Assembly (NCBI GenBank): GCA_016098155.1 | Contig: JAAAJB010000775.1 | Location: forward strand, 1-13,201 | Direction: 5' to 3' | Length of the DNA stretch: 13,201 nt | From: Actinomortierella ambigua | Taxonomy: Eukaryota > Mortierellomycota > Mortierellomycetes > Mortierellales > Mortierellaceae | Shown: positions 1-7,409 of the stretch, piece after piece | How the letters are laid out: each line of letters starts with the position of its first letter | Numbering within the stretch: the first letter of the stretch is position 1 | Position numbers and translations under genes: made by a program | The notes under the pieces: model-generated | What the model was told of the DNA's origin: nothing | Seen by the model: only the letters and a program-made list of their open reading frames with translations | Databases searched by the model: none

Positions 1-1099
1 AGTCCATATTTCATCGTGTTTTGCACAACGAAATTTGGGCTGGTTTCGAGTCTAAAGACTACCATAACGGAGGGAGGAAGAGGAAAGCCTCCCTTTGCTA
101 CCTGCTATGGCATGAGCTCTCATGGATTGCCTGTCATTGGTTGCTGTTGTGTCTTGCTTTTTCTGCTTGGACAAGCGAGAGAGACTTGGCAACATAAAAA
201 GCCGTAATGAAGTTGCTCTTATGGCATTCAGCTACGTAAATTCAAAGATTTCTCCGATGAGCTTTTAGAAAAGGTGTTGTTGTTATGTTCGACGGATCCT
301 TCTACTCCCCCTCCCCCCCCCGCCTTCCTCCTTGGTTTAACCTATCTTTTTCAACTTTGCGGATCGGAGGTGATGCTCCTTGCAGAGGCACATGCATACA
401 CGCAACACAATCAACCCACACCCGTCACTGCATATGTACGTTCCGACAGACAGCTTGGCGTACCAGTTATACGCCCAGATCCTTAGTTTCATTCCCTTCT
501 TTGGTACGGTTTCCTCATCCAAGCTGCCGCATTGGCGCTTCTCGGGGACTTGAATGACCGCAGCAGGCGGGGCTGAAGAGCCTCGTAGATCACATTACGT
601 ACTCATGCATTTGGTGGCTGTCTCTTGATGCTACTTGATCTTACTGTGTGCATGTCCTTTCCTGCTGGCATGGCTCATGCATTTGGGACATACTTGAACG
701 CAGGGTTCATTGCTATCCGACCGAGGAACAGTGTCCTGCGATTGGTCGTCTATACTCCTAGGACTCACCTTTGATCCTAAACGTTGTTGACGCTGTATCG
801 TTTTCCTCCTCGCACTTTATCAGTTGGAACTCCTTCCATTGCTGGGCGCAGTTGTCTGGTCGGCTTTCTTTTCCTTTCATCTCAAAACTGGCTTCTGCCG
901 AATCGGTAGGAATCATGCATATAATATATAAAGAGGGACATGCACCTTTTTTTGCCATACCTTGCCACTCAAACCTCCTGTATTCCACATTCGGAACACT
1001 TCAAAAAAAAAAACATTGTACTGAATCAAAGCTCCCGCACCCGCACCTTGTGTGTCACGTCTTCAAAGTAGGGCCAATTGATGCATTTTGTCATGCTTC
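1..1099. other. Intergenic region without a supportable gene
   Basis: Open frames here are short and low in complexity, have no recognisable domain, and mostly begin at non-ATG codons. The stretch holds a C-rich tract near 307-321, several short A and T runs, and a TATA element at 925-934, described separately. A frame open from about 211 to 486 has a short segment (FSDELLEKVLLL) faintly like the start of an F-box, then proline-rich noise, so I do not call it. I searched for tRNA-like B boxes and found none. Confidence 0.6.
925..934 (+). promoter_or_regulatory. TATA-box-like element, distal
   Basis: The sequence TATATAAAGA is followed about 20-60 nt downstream by a pyrimidine-rich stretch (947-985), the usual layout of a fungal TATA core promoter. 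It lies about 275 nt upstream of the ATG at 1207. A second TATA/CT pair sits closer to that gene, so this one may drive a longer leader, a non-coding transcript, or nothing. Confidence 0.35.
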
Positions 1100-1147
1100 T
1101 ATAAGAAGTGCGTGCTCTTTTTTTTCCCGTCCCTCTATTTTTTTTCG
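1100..1147 (+). promoter_or_regulatory. Core promoter (TATA plus CT tract) of the 1207 gene
   Basis: TATAAG at 1100-1105 is followed by a CT-rich tract at about 1115-1147, and the ATG lies about 100 nt downstream of the TATA. The spacing suits a start site within or just after the pyrimidine tract and a leader of roughly 60-80 nt. It rests on pattern alone; no transcript evidence is available. Confidence 0.45.
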
Positions 1148-1182
1148 CCGTTAGCACTGAGCTGCCCCATTTTTTTTTTTAA

Positions 1183-1203
1183 ATGACGGAACAAAATACA
1201 TAG
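1183..1203 (+). promoter_or_regulatory. Upstream ORF of 6 codons
   Basis: An ATG at 1183 opens a frame of six codons (MTEQNT) that ends with TAG at 1201-1203. Only three bases separate that stop from the main ATG at 1207. If the transcript starts at the TATA-linked CT tract upstream, ribosomes meet this ATG first, and the main ORF would depend on leaky scanning or reinitiation. The gap is very short for efficient forward reinitiation, so a dampening effect is the natural inference. If transcription starts after 1185 the uORF is irrelevant. Confidence 0.45.
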
Positions 1204-1206
1204 ACC

Positions 1207-1569
1207 ATGTTGCTACTTGCTATCCTTCTACTGTCCGCAATCACTGGAGCATTGGCTGGGCCAGGCGCTTGCACCCAATCAGGCTGCGATCCTTTTCCTG
1301 CGAAAGCGTGTGTGTGGGCGTTTTTCAACACAGATTGTGAGCAACCAAGTCGGGTGATTTCCGGGCAGTACAACACATGCATCGATCTCGCGAATTTTGG
1401 TGCTGCCTATAAAATCCAGTCTGTCGGTGACATCAACTCTGCGCTAGGCCTCATAATGTATCGTGACCGGGAGTGCAGAGGAGACTCTGCACATCTTCAG
1501 GGACATGACCATTTCCGTGACCTAGGCGAATGGAAGAATGGCATAGGGTCGATTGTCTTTTCTCAGTGA
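1207..1569 (+). CDS. Small secreted protein, probable double Greek-key (beta/gamma-crystallin-like) fold
   Basis: This encodes 120 residues. Residues 1-17 (MLLLAILLLSAITGALA) form a clear signal peptide with an A-x-A-type cleavage site, so the mature protein is about 103 residues and probably extracellular. Six cysteines, C22, C27, C35, C44, C58 and C90, could form disulfides. The mature chain reads as two related halves: FFNTDC (39-44) leading to KIQSV, and MYRDREC-RG (84-92) leading to GSIVF. Each is an aromatic turn, D-x-x-C, a variable loop, then a hydrophobic Ser-containing strand, which is the beta/gamma-crystallin motif pattern. Small secreted crystallin-like proteins are known in fungi and bacteria, with varied or unknown roles. 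The start is supported by the signal peptide and a TATA/CT promoter. Single exon. The fold is inferred from sequence pattern; the function is unknown. Confidence 0.75.
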   Translation: MLLLAILLLSAITGALAGPGACTQSGCDPFPAKACVWAFFNTDCEQPSRVISGQYNTCIDLANFGAAYKIQSVGDINSALGLIMYRDRECRGDSAHLQGHDHFRDLGEWKNGIGSIVFSQ

Positions 1570-1638
1570 TGAGACACTACTATTGATTGTCTTCGTTAAT
1601 GCTAGTAAACGCTGAGCCTCATGCTTCTTATATGTATG

Positions 1639-1976
1639 TTAACGCCAAATATCGTCGAGGAAAATTACCGAGAACCTCTTTAGTCTGACTATTGTTGAGC
1701 ATGTCCCCATTAGACTAGGATCGTTTCCCATCTTTGCTTCTGTTAATTGGATCTTGTCAATGCTAACCGTGAGACCGACAGTGATCTTTGCTGGAACCTT
1801 ATATCCTGCGAAGATTGTGTTAGCGCAGAGTGTTGGGTTGGAGCGTTATCCTGTGTGCGAGAGTAAGTTAATGTGGGAAGAAAATCACCGAGTAGAACAA
1901 TCTTTGTAAGCCTGCGGATGGCGGTCTCGGGCTTCGCCTTATGATCCGTTGTTAATGGAGAAGAGTTCGAGGCCAT
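1639..1976 (-). CDS. Candidate two-exon gene, 84-residue protein of unknown function
   Basis: Proposed structure is complement(1639..1805, 1889..1976). Exon 1 begins with ATG at 1976 and ends after one base of a codon. The 83-nt intron starts GTGATT at 1888 and ends CGCAG at 1806. A good branch-site match, CTAAC at 1823-1819, lies about ten bases before the acceptor. Splicing keeps the frame and joins KIVLL to GYKVPAKITVGL; exon 2 stays open through VIFLDDIWR to TAA at 1641-1639. Exon 2 has balanced, protein-like composition, which is why I prefer it to the unspliced 77-residue frame. Weak points are the non-standard donor, the lack of a clear promoter in the 120 nt behind the kinase stop, and no recognised family. 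It could also be a decayed gene or transposon remnant. It converges with the 1207 gene, leaving about 70 nt between stops. Confidence 0.33.
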
Positions 1977-2097
1977 CTGAGTGCTGGCGATTTAGGTATA
2001 TTCATGTATCCAAAGAATGAACCTTGCCATGGGCGAATTGTCACCATTAGACAATAGAGATCAGATAAAAAGCTAAATAGTCTATATTTTTTTTTTT

Positions 2098-4092
2098 TCA
2101 TTCGCGTTTTCCTGCCGCCTGTCGAAACCAGTATGCAGCCTGACTATCACTCTGAGTTACACCAACGCCCTTAGCATACATCTCCCCAAGCCGTTGCTGA
2201 GCTGCAGATTCACCCTTCTCGGCCGCCCTGCGATACCATGCGACGGCCTCTGCATAGTCCTGCTTCACTCCAAGGCCGCTCTCGTACATCCACGCCAGAT
2301 TCATCTGCGCCGTCGTCGACCCGCTCCTCGCAGCCCTTCGATACCACGTGGCCGCCTCGGCATCGCTCTGCGAGACCCCACGTCCGCTCAGGTACAGCGA
2401 TCCCAGATTGACCTGGGCCTCGACCGACCCTGAATCGGCTGCTCGCCTGTACCACAACGCCGCCGTGGCTCCGTTCTGACCGACGCCGCGCCCATTGTCG
2501 TATGCCCATCCAAGAATCGTCTGCGCTTCCGTGTCGCCGCCCGCGGCTGCCTTGTGGTATCGCTCCACAACGTTGGATAGCGCCTTGTTGTCGCTCTGCT
2601 CAATCATCCGCGTCAGCGTCCCAACATCCAGTGAGAGCAGGTCCCGGGAAAGCGGCCGCCTTGCTCGGGCCTCGAGGTTCGAGAGCGTCTTGTCCTGGAT
2701 CCCTCGGTGGAGGTTGATGTTGGGAAGGGTGCCGTTGAGTGGATTGCCATTTGGAGTATTGCCGATCAGGGGATTGATATTCTGGAGGCTACTGCTGCGA
2801 GGGTTGGTACTGGGCGGGGTGTCGGGCATATTGTAGCGAGTATTGCCGTTGCGAGAGGCTCCATTTTGCGGATTGCTATTGAGGCTATTACTGCCGAGTG
2901 TATTGTTGTTGCGAGTGGTGCTGCTGGACGGACTGCTGCCGGGGTTATTGTTTGGAGGCCTACTGCTAGGAGGCTTGCTACTAGGAGGCTTGCTACTAGG
3001 AGCGTTGCTACTGGTGGGTTTGCCGTTGGGAAGTTTGCTGCTAGGAAGGCTGCTGTTGTTGAGGACAGTGTCATTGGTATTCCTAGAAACTTTGACTCCA
3101 TCTGCATTTGCTCTGTCCTTGAGGCTGGCTTGTCCTACAAGTGTCTTGCTGCCGCTCCCGGTGGAAGTTACAGACTGAACCGAGCCTTCATTTTCCCTGT
3201 ACTCGATCTCCGGCGCTGCTCTAACTAGCACCATGTCTCTTGCCTCTGGCCGTAGTCCCCAATCGTGACTCCAGCATCGCTCCACCCACTGGCGGTACTC
3301 GATTGGCGTATCCTCCGGCAGCTCCTCCCGACTGCCCTGTTCGACGAGCACGGCGATCATGACATCGTTGCTGTGGTCTTTGAAGGGCTTGGTGCAGTTG
3401 GCGGCCATCTCCCACATGACCATCCCCAAGGCATAAATATCGGACTTTGTAGAGTACCTGGGTCGTGTGGAGAGCAATTCTGGGGCCAGCCAGCGTAGGG
3501 TGCCCAGAGCCGAACCTGTCTGGCTCGCAGTCACCGATCCAATAGTGGCAAACCCGAAATCGCACAGCTTGACCTCCATGTGCTTCGTGAGCAGCACATT
3601 GGCGCTTTTGAGGTCGCGGTGGAGGACGTTTTCCCCATGGATGTACTGAAGACCACGCGCGATCTCGTGGGCCAAACGGGTCTTGGTCTGCCAATCAAAC
3701 TGTTTTTTGATGATATGGTTCGCGAGACTGCCCAATTCGGCAAGGTCCATGATGAGATAGAGGCGACCGTCCTGCTCATGCGTGTTGTAGAACTGGATAA
3801 TGTGTTTGTGCCGGAGCTGTCGAAGGATGCTGATCTCTGTCTGGATGCTTTTCTCCTGCATGGTGGTCAGCGACAGGTGGAAGCGCTTTGCGGCACAGAT
3901 CTGTTGGCCCCAGCGGGCGTGAAACACGACCCCGTAGGCGCCGGCGCCTATGCGATTCCCGCATGTAAAGCGAGGCTGACCGTTTCGAGGAAAAGAAATT
4001 GGAGTTATTCTCTTGCTCGCTCGCTTACAGGAAATAGATTACCAGGGAAAGAGTTGTTTCTCGCTTACTGTTGTTTGAGGCGGATTTTGCAT
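2098..4092 (-). CDS. TKL-type protein kinase with C-terminal Sel1-like repeats
   Basis: Proposed model is complement(2098..4023, 4069..4092), 649 residues. The kinase domain (about 28-275) has every core element: glycine loop IGAGAYGVV with G34, G36 and G39; Lys54 in AAK; Glu71 in helix C; HRDLKSAN with Asp145; DFG with Asp163; and LRWLAPE ending at Glu190. The GTLRWLAPE and LKSANVLL wording fits the tyrosine-kinase-like group of Ser/Thr kinases, so an active enzyme is expected. A Ser/Asn/Pro-rich, probably disordered linker follows (about 280-450). Four 36-residue Sel1-like repeats fill 504-647; such helical repeats usually bind protein partners. Kinase-Sel1 fusions are numerous in Mortierella and Rhizophagus relatives. 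The frame has no ATG between its upstream stop at 4041-4039 and the GTG at 3927, and the glycine loop lies upstream of that GTG. The short first exon (MQNPPQTT) is therefore inferred. Partner and pathway are unknown. Confidence 0.88.
2948..3052 (-). repeat. Tandem 15-bp repeat in the kinase linker
   Basis: About seven consecutive 15-bp units resemble CTACTAGGAGGCTTG on the plus strand, phased at 2948, 2963, 2978, 2993, 3008, 3023 and 3038. The units at 2963 and 2978 differ by one base, and outer units are more diverged. On the coding strand they encode a five-residue motif of the SSKPP type. As 15 is a multiple of three, copy changes lengthen or shorten the linker without breaking the frame, so length variation between strains is expected. 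Confidence 0.85.
4024..4068 (-). other. Predicted 45-nt intron of the kinase gene
   Basis: On the minus strand the donor is GTAAGC (4068-4063) and the acceptor is TGTAAG (ending 4024), preceded by a pyrimidine-rich stretch. Removing it joins an eight-codon first exon, ATG at 4092-4090, in phase to CGA at 4023, and so to the glycine loop. The intron contains an in-frame TAA, so unspliced RNA would be truncated. It is short even for fungi and has no textbook branch site. The need for an ATG upstream of an intact glycine loop makes some such intron likely; these exact borders are less certain. Confidence 0.55.
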
Positions 4093-4153
4093 ATCGTGGT
4101 TGAAAAAATAGAAAAAGAAAAAAACTTGCGGCTACTGTCCACGGGATCAATAA

Positions 4154-4230
4154 TGGAAATAATGGAGATGAAAATTCGAGATGAGAATGGAGATGAAGGC
4201 GCGGGATGAGGGAGATTGAGAGAGAGAATG
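4154..4230 (-). promoter_or_regulatory. CT-rich leader and probable start region of the kinase gene
   Basis: Read on the minus strand this is a pyrimidine-rich run with repeated CATCTCC units and a CTCTCTCTC core, ending about 60 nt before the proposed ATG at 4092. CT-rich tracts in this position commonly mark fungal start-site regions. I see no convincing TATA box upstream of it. Confidence 0.4.
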
Positions 4231-4881
4231 TGTGTGTATGTATGTTGGTGAGTGCCCTGTTCACGGGTCACCTTTGTGTGACATTTGGACAACGACGCCT
4301 TTCCTTGTGTTTTGACCTTGAGCAATGAGACTGTGATCCGATCCCCAGTGTAACCGGGTCTGGCTACTGAGGCTGTCTCTAAGAAAGAGCTTTGATATCT
4401 GGCCTACGAAGTGGTTGAACGCACTGGGTACCTCTCTATGCTTCTCAACATGTTTTCCTGCAAATGCCCTCTGGAGGCTATTTCACGTCATATGTTCATA
4501 TGTTTGATCTTCCAAGATTTTCTTTTTCATTTACCTTTAAGCTTGACTTGCCCTGTGCTTTGTCCTTTTACCCACTAACGATGTTGGTACATTGAACTGT
4601 GCTGGTAAGAGCAATTGCCATTTCATCTAGCGGGAGTGGGCAATTCTGCCTGCACGCAAGCAGGCTGCTGAATGGATTTGGATCAGGTGTCCAAGAAGAG
4701 AGTTGTTTGACTGATGGCCCAGCAGACCCCATCTCGACCTGCTTAAGACACAGCCCACACGGACGAGGTTAGAAACCAAAGTATGGAATGATGTTTGGTC
4801 AGCAGTGAAGGGGAAGAAGATGAAGAAGATGAAGATGGGGGGGGGGGTGGGGGGAACGGTGCGGCTAGCTTTGTCGCTCGC
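4231..4881. other. Intergenic region without a supportable gene
   Basis: No open frame here has a recognisable domain. The only notable items are a GT-rich stretch (4230-4250), a CATATGTTCATATG palindrome-like element near 4488-4502, a short possible hairpin with CCTGC/GCAGG arms near 4650-4668, and the purine and G-run tract at 4808-4854. Confidence 0.55.
4808..4854 (+). repeat. GAA/GAT-type simple repeat followed by G runs
   Basis: A purine tract of GAAGAAGAT units (about 4810-4836) passes into a run of eleven G at 4837-4847, one T, then six G. It accounts for the acidic and glycine-rich frames (and Ser/Pro-rich antisense frames) seen here, which are not believable genes. Runs of this length are prone to slippage and sequencing error. 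Confidence 0.85.
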
Positions 4882-5094
4882 CTATTCTCCTCCCGAGAAG
4901 GGTACATAGCAAGGGCATCGATTCTGCATGTCAACCTTATTGTTGCAAGTATCATAAACAAAGCATGCCTCCCCAGCGGAGCTTAAACATGCTTCCTCAC
5001 CACCCCCGGTTGGCTTCACAGACAAATGAAGGTGCTTTGGTGAGGCGAGAAGGATGGCAGGAAGAATGAAGGCCACTCCTAGGAGTTCTTCCAT
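4882..5094 (-). CDS. Doubtful small ORF, possible secreted cysteine-containing peptide
   Basis: From the ATG at 5094 this frame encodes 70 residues, beginning MEELLGVAFILPAILLAS, a hydrophobic segment that could act as a signal peptide although two acidic residues precede it. Five cysteines follow in the last 36 residues. The chief support is context: a long CT-rich tract at 5125-5185 on the same strand ends about 30 nt upstream of the ATG, as seen for other genes here. No family is recognised, the cysteine number is odd, and the length is within what chance can produce. Confidence 0.22.
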   Translation of the reverse strand: MEELLGVAFILPAILLASPKHLHLSVKPTGGGEEACLSSAGEACFVYDTCNNKVDMQNRCPCYVPFSGGE

Positions 5095-5124
5095 GCCATA
5101 TCTCGAAGAGATGGGCGTACGCAA

Positions 5125-5185
5125 GGGAGTAGTAGAGAAAGAGAGAGAGGATGAAAAAAGAGAGCAAAGAAAAGGAGAGAGTCTC
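5125..5185 (-). promoter_or_regulatory. CT-rich tract, possible promoter region
   Basis: On the minus strand this is a nearly pure pyrimidine stretch with several CTCTCT blocks. An AT-rich TTGATTTAAGG element lies upstream around 5210-5230. It looks like the CT-rich leaders of the other genes in the window, but the only ORF it could serve is the doubtful one ending at 4882. Confidence 0.3.
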
Positions 5186-5530
5186 AGGATGAGTCAAGTA
5201 TGGTAAAAGAAATCCTTAAATCAAGTCAGCTCTCGTATAGGGTATAGGCACAGCCTCTGTTACATACTTACATCAGGCGTGCCACATGGCAAAATGACCT
5301 GACTTTGTCGGAACAAAGAATATGGTTGCTAGACTACACCCAGTGCAAAGACAAGAAAGTAAAAGGAGGCTCTCTTTCAAATACAGTTTGTTCGGAAAGA
5401 CCCATCCAATGCGCGGGTGGGTTACAATGGTGCACAGCCGACGGTATGGGGTTGTCCCGATCAACAATCCATCCAACCATTCACACATGTGCTTGGATCC
5501 TTTCCTTATTCAGCAAGGCGTGAGACTTTT
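5186..5530. other. Intergenic region upstream of the oxidase gene
   Basis: Open frames on both strands (for example 5305-5523 and 5273-5488) overlap one another, lack motifs and have no promoter layout of their own. I see nothing beyond probable upstream regulatory DNA of the oxidase gene. Confidence 0.5.
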
Positions 5531-5573
5531 TCATAAATAGTGAGGTGTGTCTCACTCCCCCATTTTTTTTTTC
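5531..5573 (+). promoter_or_regulatory. Core promoter of the oxidase gene
   Basis: A TATA-like CATAAATAG at 5532-5540 is followed by a CT tract (CTCACTCCCCC plus a T run, 5551-5573), with the chosen ATG at 5616. Transcription starting in the CT tract would give a leader of roughly 45-60 nt. This argues against translation from the non-ATG codon at 5547, which would lie at or upstream of the start site. Confidence 0.5.
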
Positions 5574-5615
5574 GAACCCTCAAATTCCAGTGGCCCAAGC
5601 AAAAATATCCATTCA

Positions 5616-7409
5616 ATGCGACCCCACCTCTTCACGCTCCAGTCTGTCGCTTTACTGGGCGCCTTGATTGCTGCAACATCCGGGATTTCCGACACCACCC
5701 TGGATGCAGAGCACCAGAGCGCTTTCCACTCTCAGCTTCAGTGTCGCTGTCTTCCAAGCCAGGCCTGCTGGCCCTCTGTCTCGACATGGACCACCTTCAA
5801 CCAGACCGTGGGGGGACGTTTGATTGCCACCACCCCGGCAGCCCGCGAGTGTCGCGAGCCATACTACAACAAGGCCAAGTGCGACGAGATCCAGGAGAAC
5901 TATACCTCGGTCGTATGGCGCCAGAATCAACCGGGTGCCATCATCAACCACAACTGGGAGACGCTGAACGGTCAGGGATGTTTGGGCGCCAATCAGACAA
6001 CACCATGCCACCAAGGTAGCGTCCCTCTCTTCACCGTCAACGCCACCAATGTCGCCGACGTCCAGGCCTCAATCCGCTTTGCAGCGCACAACAACATCCG
6101 ACTGGTGGTTAAGAACACAGGTCATTGTTTCCTCGGTCGCAGCATCGCACCTCATTCGCTCAACCTGTGGACGCACCATATGAAGGACATGCAAGTTGCT
6201 GACGCCTTTGTTCCCGAGGGTGCACCTCAGGGCACCCAAGGTCGGGGTGCCATCGTGCTCGGGGCTGGTGTCCAGTGGAAGGAGGCCTACAAGTTCATCA
6301 GCCAGTACGGTCGCGAGGTCGTCGGCGGTGGTGAGGGATCCGTGGGAACTTCAGGCGGTTTCTGTCTCGGCGGCGGTGGCGGCCCGCTCTCGCCCCGCTA
6401 CGGCCTCTGCGTCGACAACGTTCTCCAGTACAAAATCATTACTGCCAACGGTGAGCTCCGTGTTGCGAACGCTTATAAGAACAAGGACCTTTTCTGGGCT
6501 CTCCGAGGTGGCGGACCCGGCTTTGGTGTGGTAGTCGAGGCGATCTACAAAACGCATCCAGCGCTCAAAAATGTCAACTTTGCCGAGATCATCATTGTTG
6601 CGCCTGAGCAGGCTCAGATGGACAAGGTCGTGCAGGACTTTTACGCTCGTCAACCAGCGATGAGCGACGAGGGTTGGGCAGGCTTGGCGATCGTGGACCG
6701 TACTAGCATGATGCTGCGCTACTTCCTCCCAGAGGCGCCCAACACGCAGGCCAAGGCCAGTCTGAAGCCCTTCTTGGACTATGCACGTTCGATCCCTGGT
6801 GTGGCTGTCGTCGGTGAGCGTGTGGATGACCACGCGGTGTACTACACAGCCTGGCAGGACTATGTGAGCATCATTCCTGATAAGAGTGCTGGAGCCAACA
6901 CCGTGCTTGGCACCCGCCTGATTCCTCGCCGATTGCTCGAGTCTGCCAAGGGCGTCGAGTCGTTCACCTCGGCCCTGCGTCAGCTTCAGGACGATGTTCG
7001 AGATTTTGTGCCCAAGGGTGGCTATCTGATGTTCCTGAGTGCTGGTGGACAGGTGGCCAAGGGCAACTCCAAGGATACCTCTGTCCTCCCGGCATGGCGC
7101 ACAACCCTGCTCGAGTTTATGTTGATGGCTGGATGGAGTGACGACACGCCAGTCCCACAGCAACTGCACATCCAGCAAACCGTGACAGCTGCGACGGAGC
7201 ATCTGCGCAAGATCACGCGCGAGTCGGGCACGTACGTGAACGAAGCCGATCCCAACGAGCCTGACTGGCAACGCAGCTTCTTTGGTAGCAACTATCCGCG
7301 TCTGCGCGTGCTCAAGCACAAGTACGATCCGAAAGGCCTGTTTGTCTGCCGGAAGTGTGTTGGTAGTGAGGATTGGGATAACGACTTGATGTGCCCACGT
7401 CGCCCTTGA
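5616..7409 (+). CDS. Secreted FAD-linked oxidase, PCMH/berberine-bridge-enzyme-like
   Basis: This encodes 597 residues in one exon from the ATG at 5616. Residues 1-22 or so form a signal peptide (MRPHLFTLQSVALLGALIAA), and several N-glycosylation sequons (FNQT, ENYT, NQTT, NATN) fit secretion. A cysteine-rich segment with C-x-C-x4-C-WPS precedes the PCMH-type FAD domain. That domain carries KNTGHCFLGRS, whose His170 is the expected 8-alpha-histidyl FAD attachment site, then the GGG-rich loop at about 237-260. The C-terminal BBE domain has the family signature FFGSNYPRLRVLKHKYDP and ends near VGSEDW. These enzymes oxidise alcohols, sugars or specialised metabolites with O2, releasing H2O2; the substrate cannot be read here. 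In BBE enzymes a cysteine in the GxCxTVG motif makes a second flavin bond; the matching residue here appears to be Glu240 in GGEGSVG, suggesting a single covalent link. No biosynthetic cluster surrounds it. Confidence 0.93.
   Translation: MRPHLFTLQSVALLGALIAATSGISDTTLDAEHQSAFHSQLQCRCLPSQACWPSVSTWTTFNQTVGGRLIATTPAARECREPYYNKAKCDEIQENYTSVVWRQNQPGAIINHNWETLNGQGCLGANQTTPCHQGSVPLFTVNATNVADVQASIRFAAHNNIRLVVKNTGHCFLGRSIAPHSLNLWTHHMKDMQVADAFVPEGAPQGTQGRGAIVLGAGVQWKEAYKFISQYGREVVGGGEGSVGTSGGFCLGGGGGPLSPRYGLCVDNVLQYKIITANGELRVANAYKNKDLFWALRGGGPGFGVVVEAIYKTHPALKNVNFAEIIIVAPEQAQMDKVVQDFYARQPAMSDEGWAGLAIVDRTSMMLRYFLPEAPNTQAKASLKPFLDYARSIPGVAVVGERVDDHAVYYTAWQDYVSIIPDKSAGANTVLGTRLIPRRLLESAKGVESFTSALRQLQDDVRDFVPKGGYLMFLSAGGQVAKGNSKDTSVLPAWRTTLLEFMLMAGWSDDTPVPQQLHIQQTVTAATEHLRKITRESGTYVNEADPNEPDWQRSFFGSNYPRLRVLKHKYDPKGLFVCRKCVGSEDWDNDLMCPRRP

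Noticed and set aside
211..486. A frame with FSDELLEKVLLL, faintly like an F-box start.
   Set aside because: The match is about a dozen residues, runs straight into poly-proline from a C run, and has no ATG, promoter or downstream repeat domain.
771..1154. A 127-residue plus-strand frame upstream of the secreted protein.
   Set aside because: It starts at a non-ATG codon, spans a TATA element and the promoter of the next gene, and shows only compositional noise with no motif or signal peptide.
2707..3228. A 173-residue plus-strand frame opposite the kinase.
   Set aside because: It is the antisense shadow of the kinase linker repeats; its Ala/Val/Gly-rich pattern is explained by the 15-bp repeat.
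3580..4209. A 209-residue plus-strand frame across the kinase start.
   Set aside because: It lies antisense to the kinase catalytic core and has no motif or plausible promoter.
4650..4668. A short inverted repeat (CCTGC/GCAGG arms).
   Set aside because: Five to six base pairs of stem with a small loop is expected by chance in intergenic DNA, and nothing nearby suggests a function.
5547..5615. An N-terminal extension of the oxidase from 5547.
   Set aside because: The codon is GTG, it lies in the probable transcription start region, and it would push the signal peptide inside the protein.
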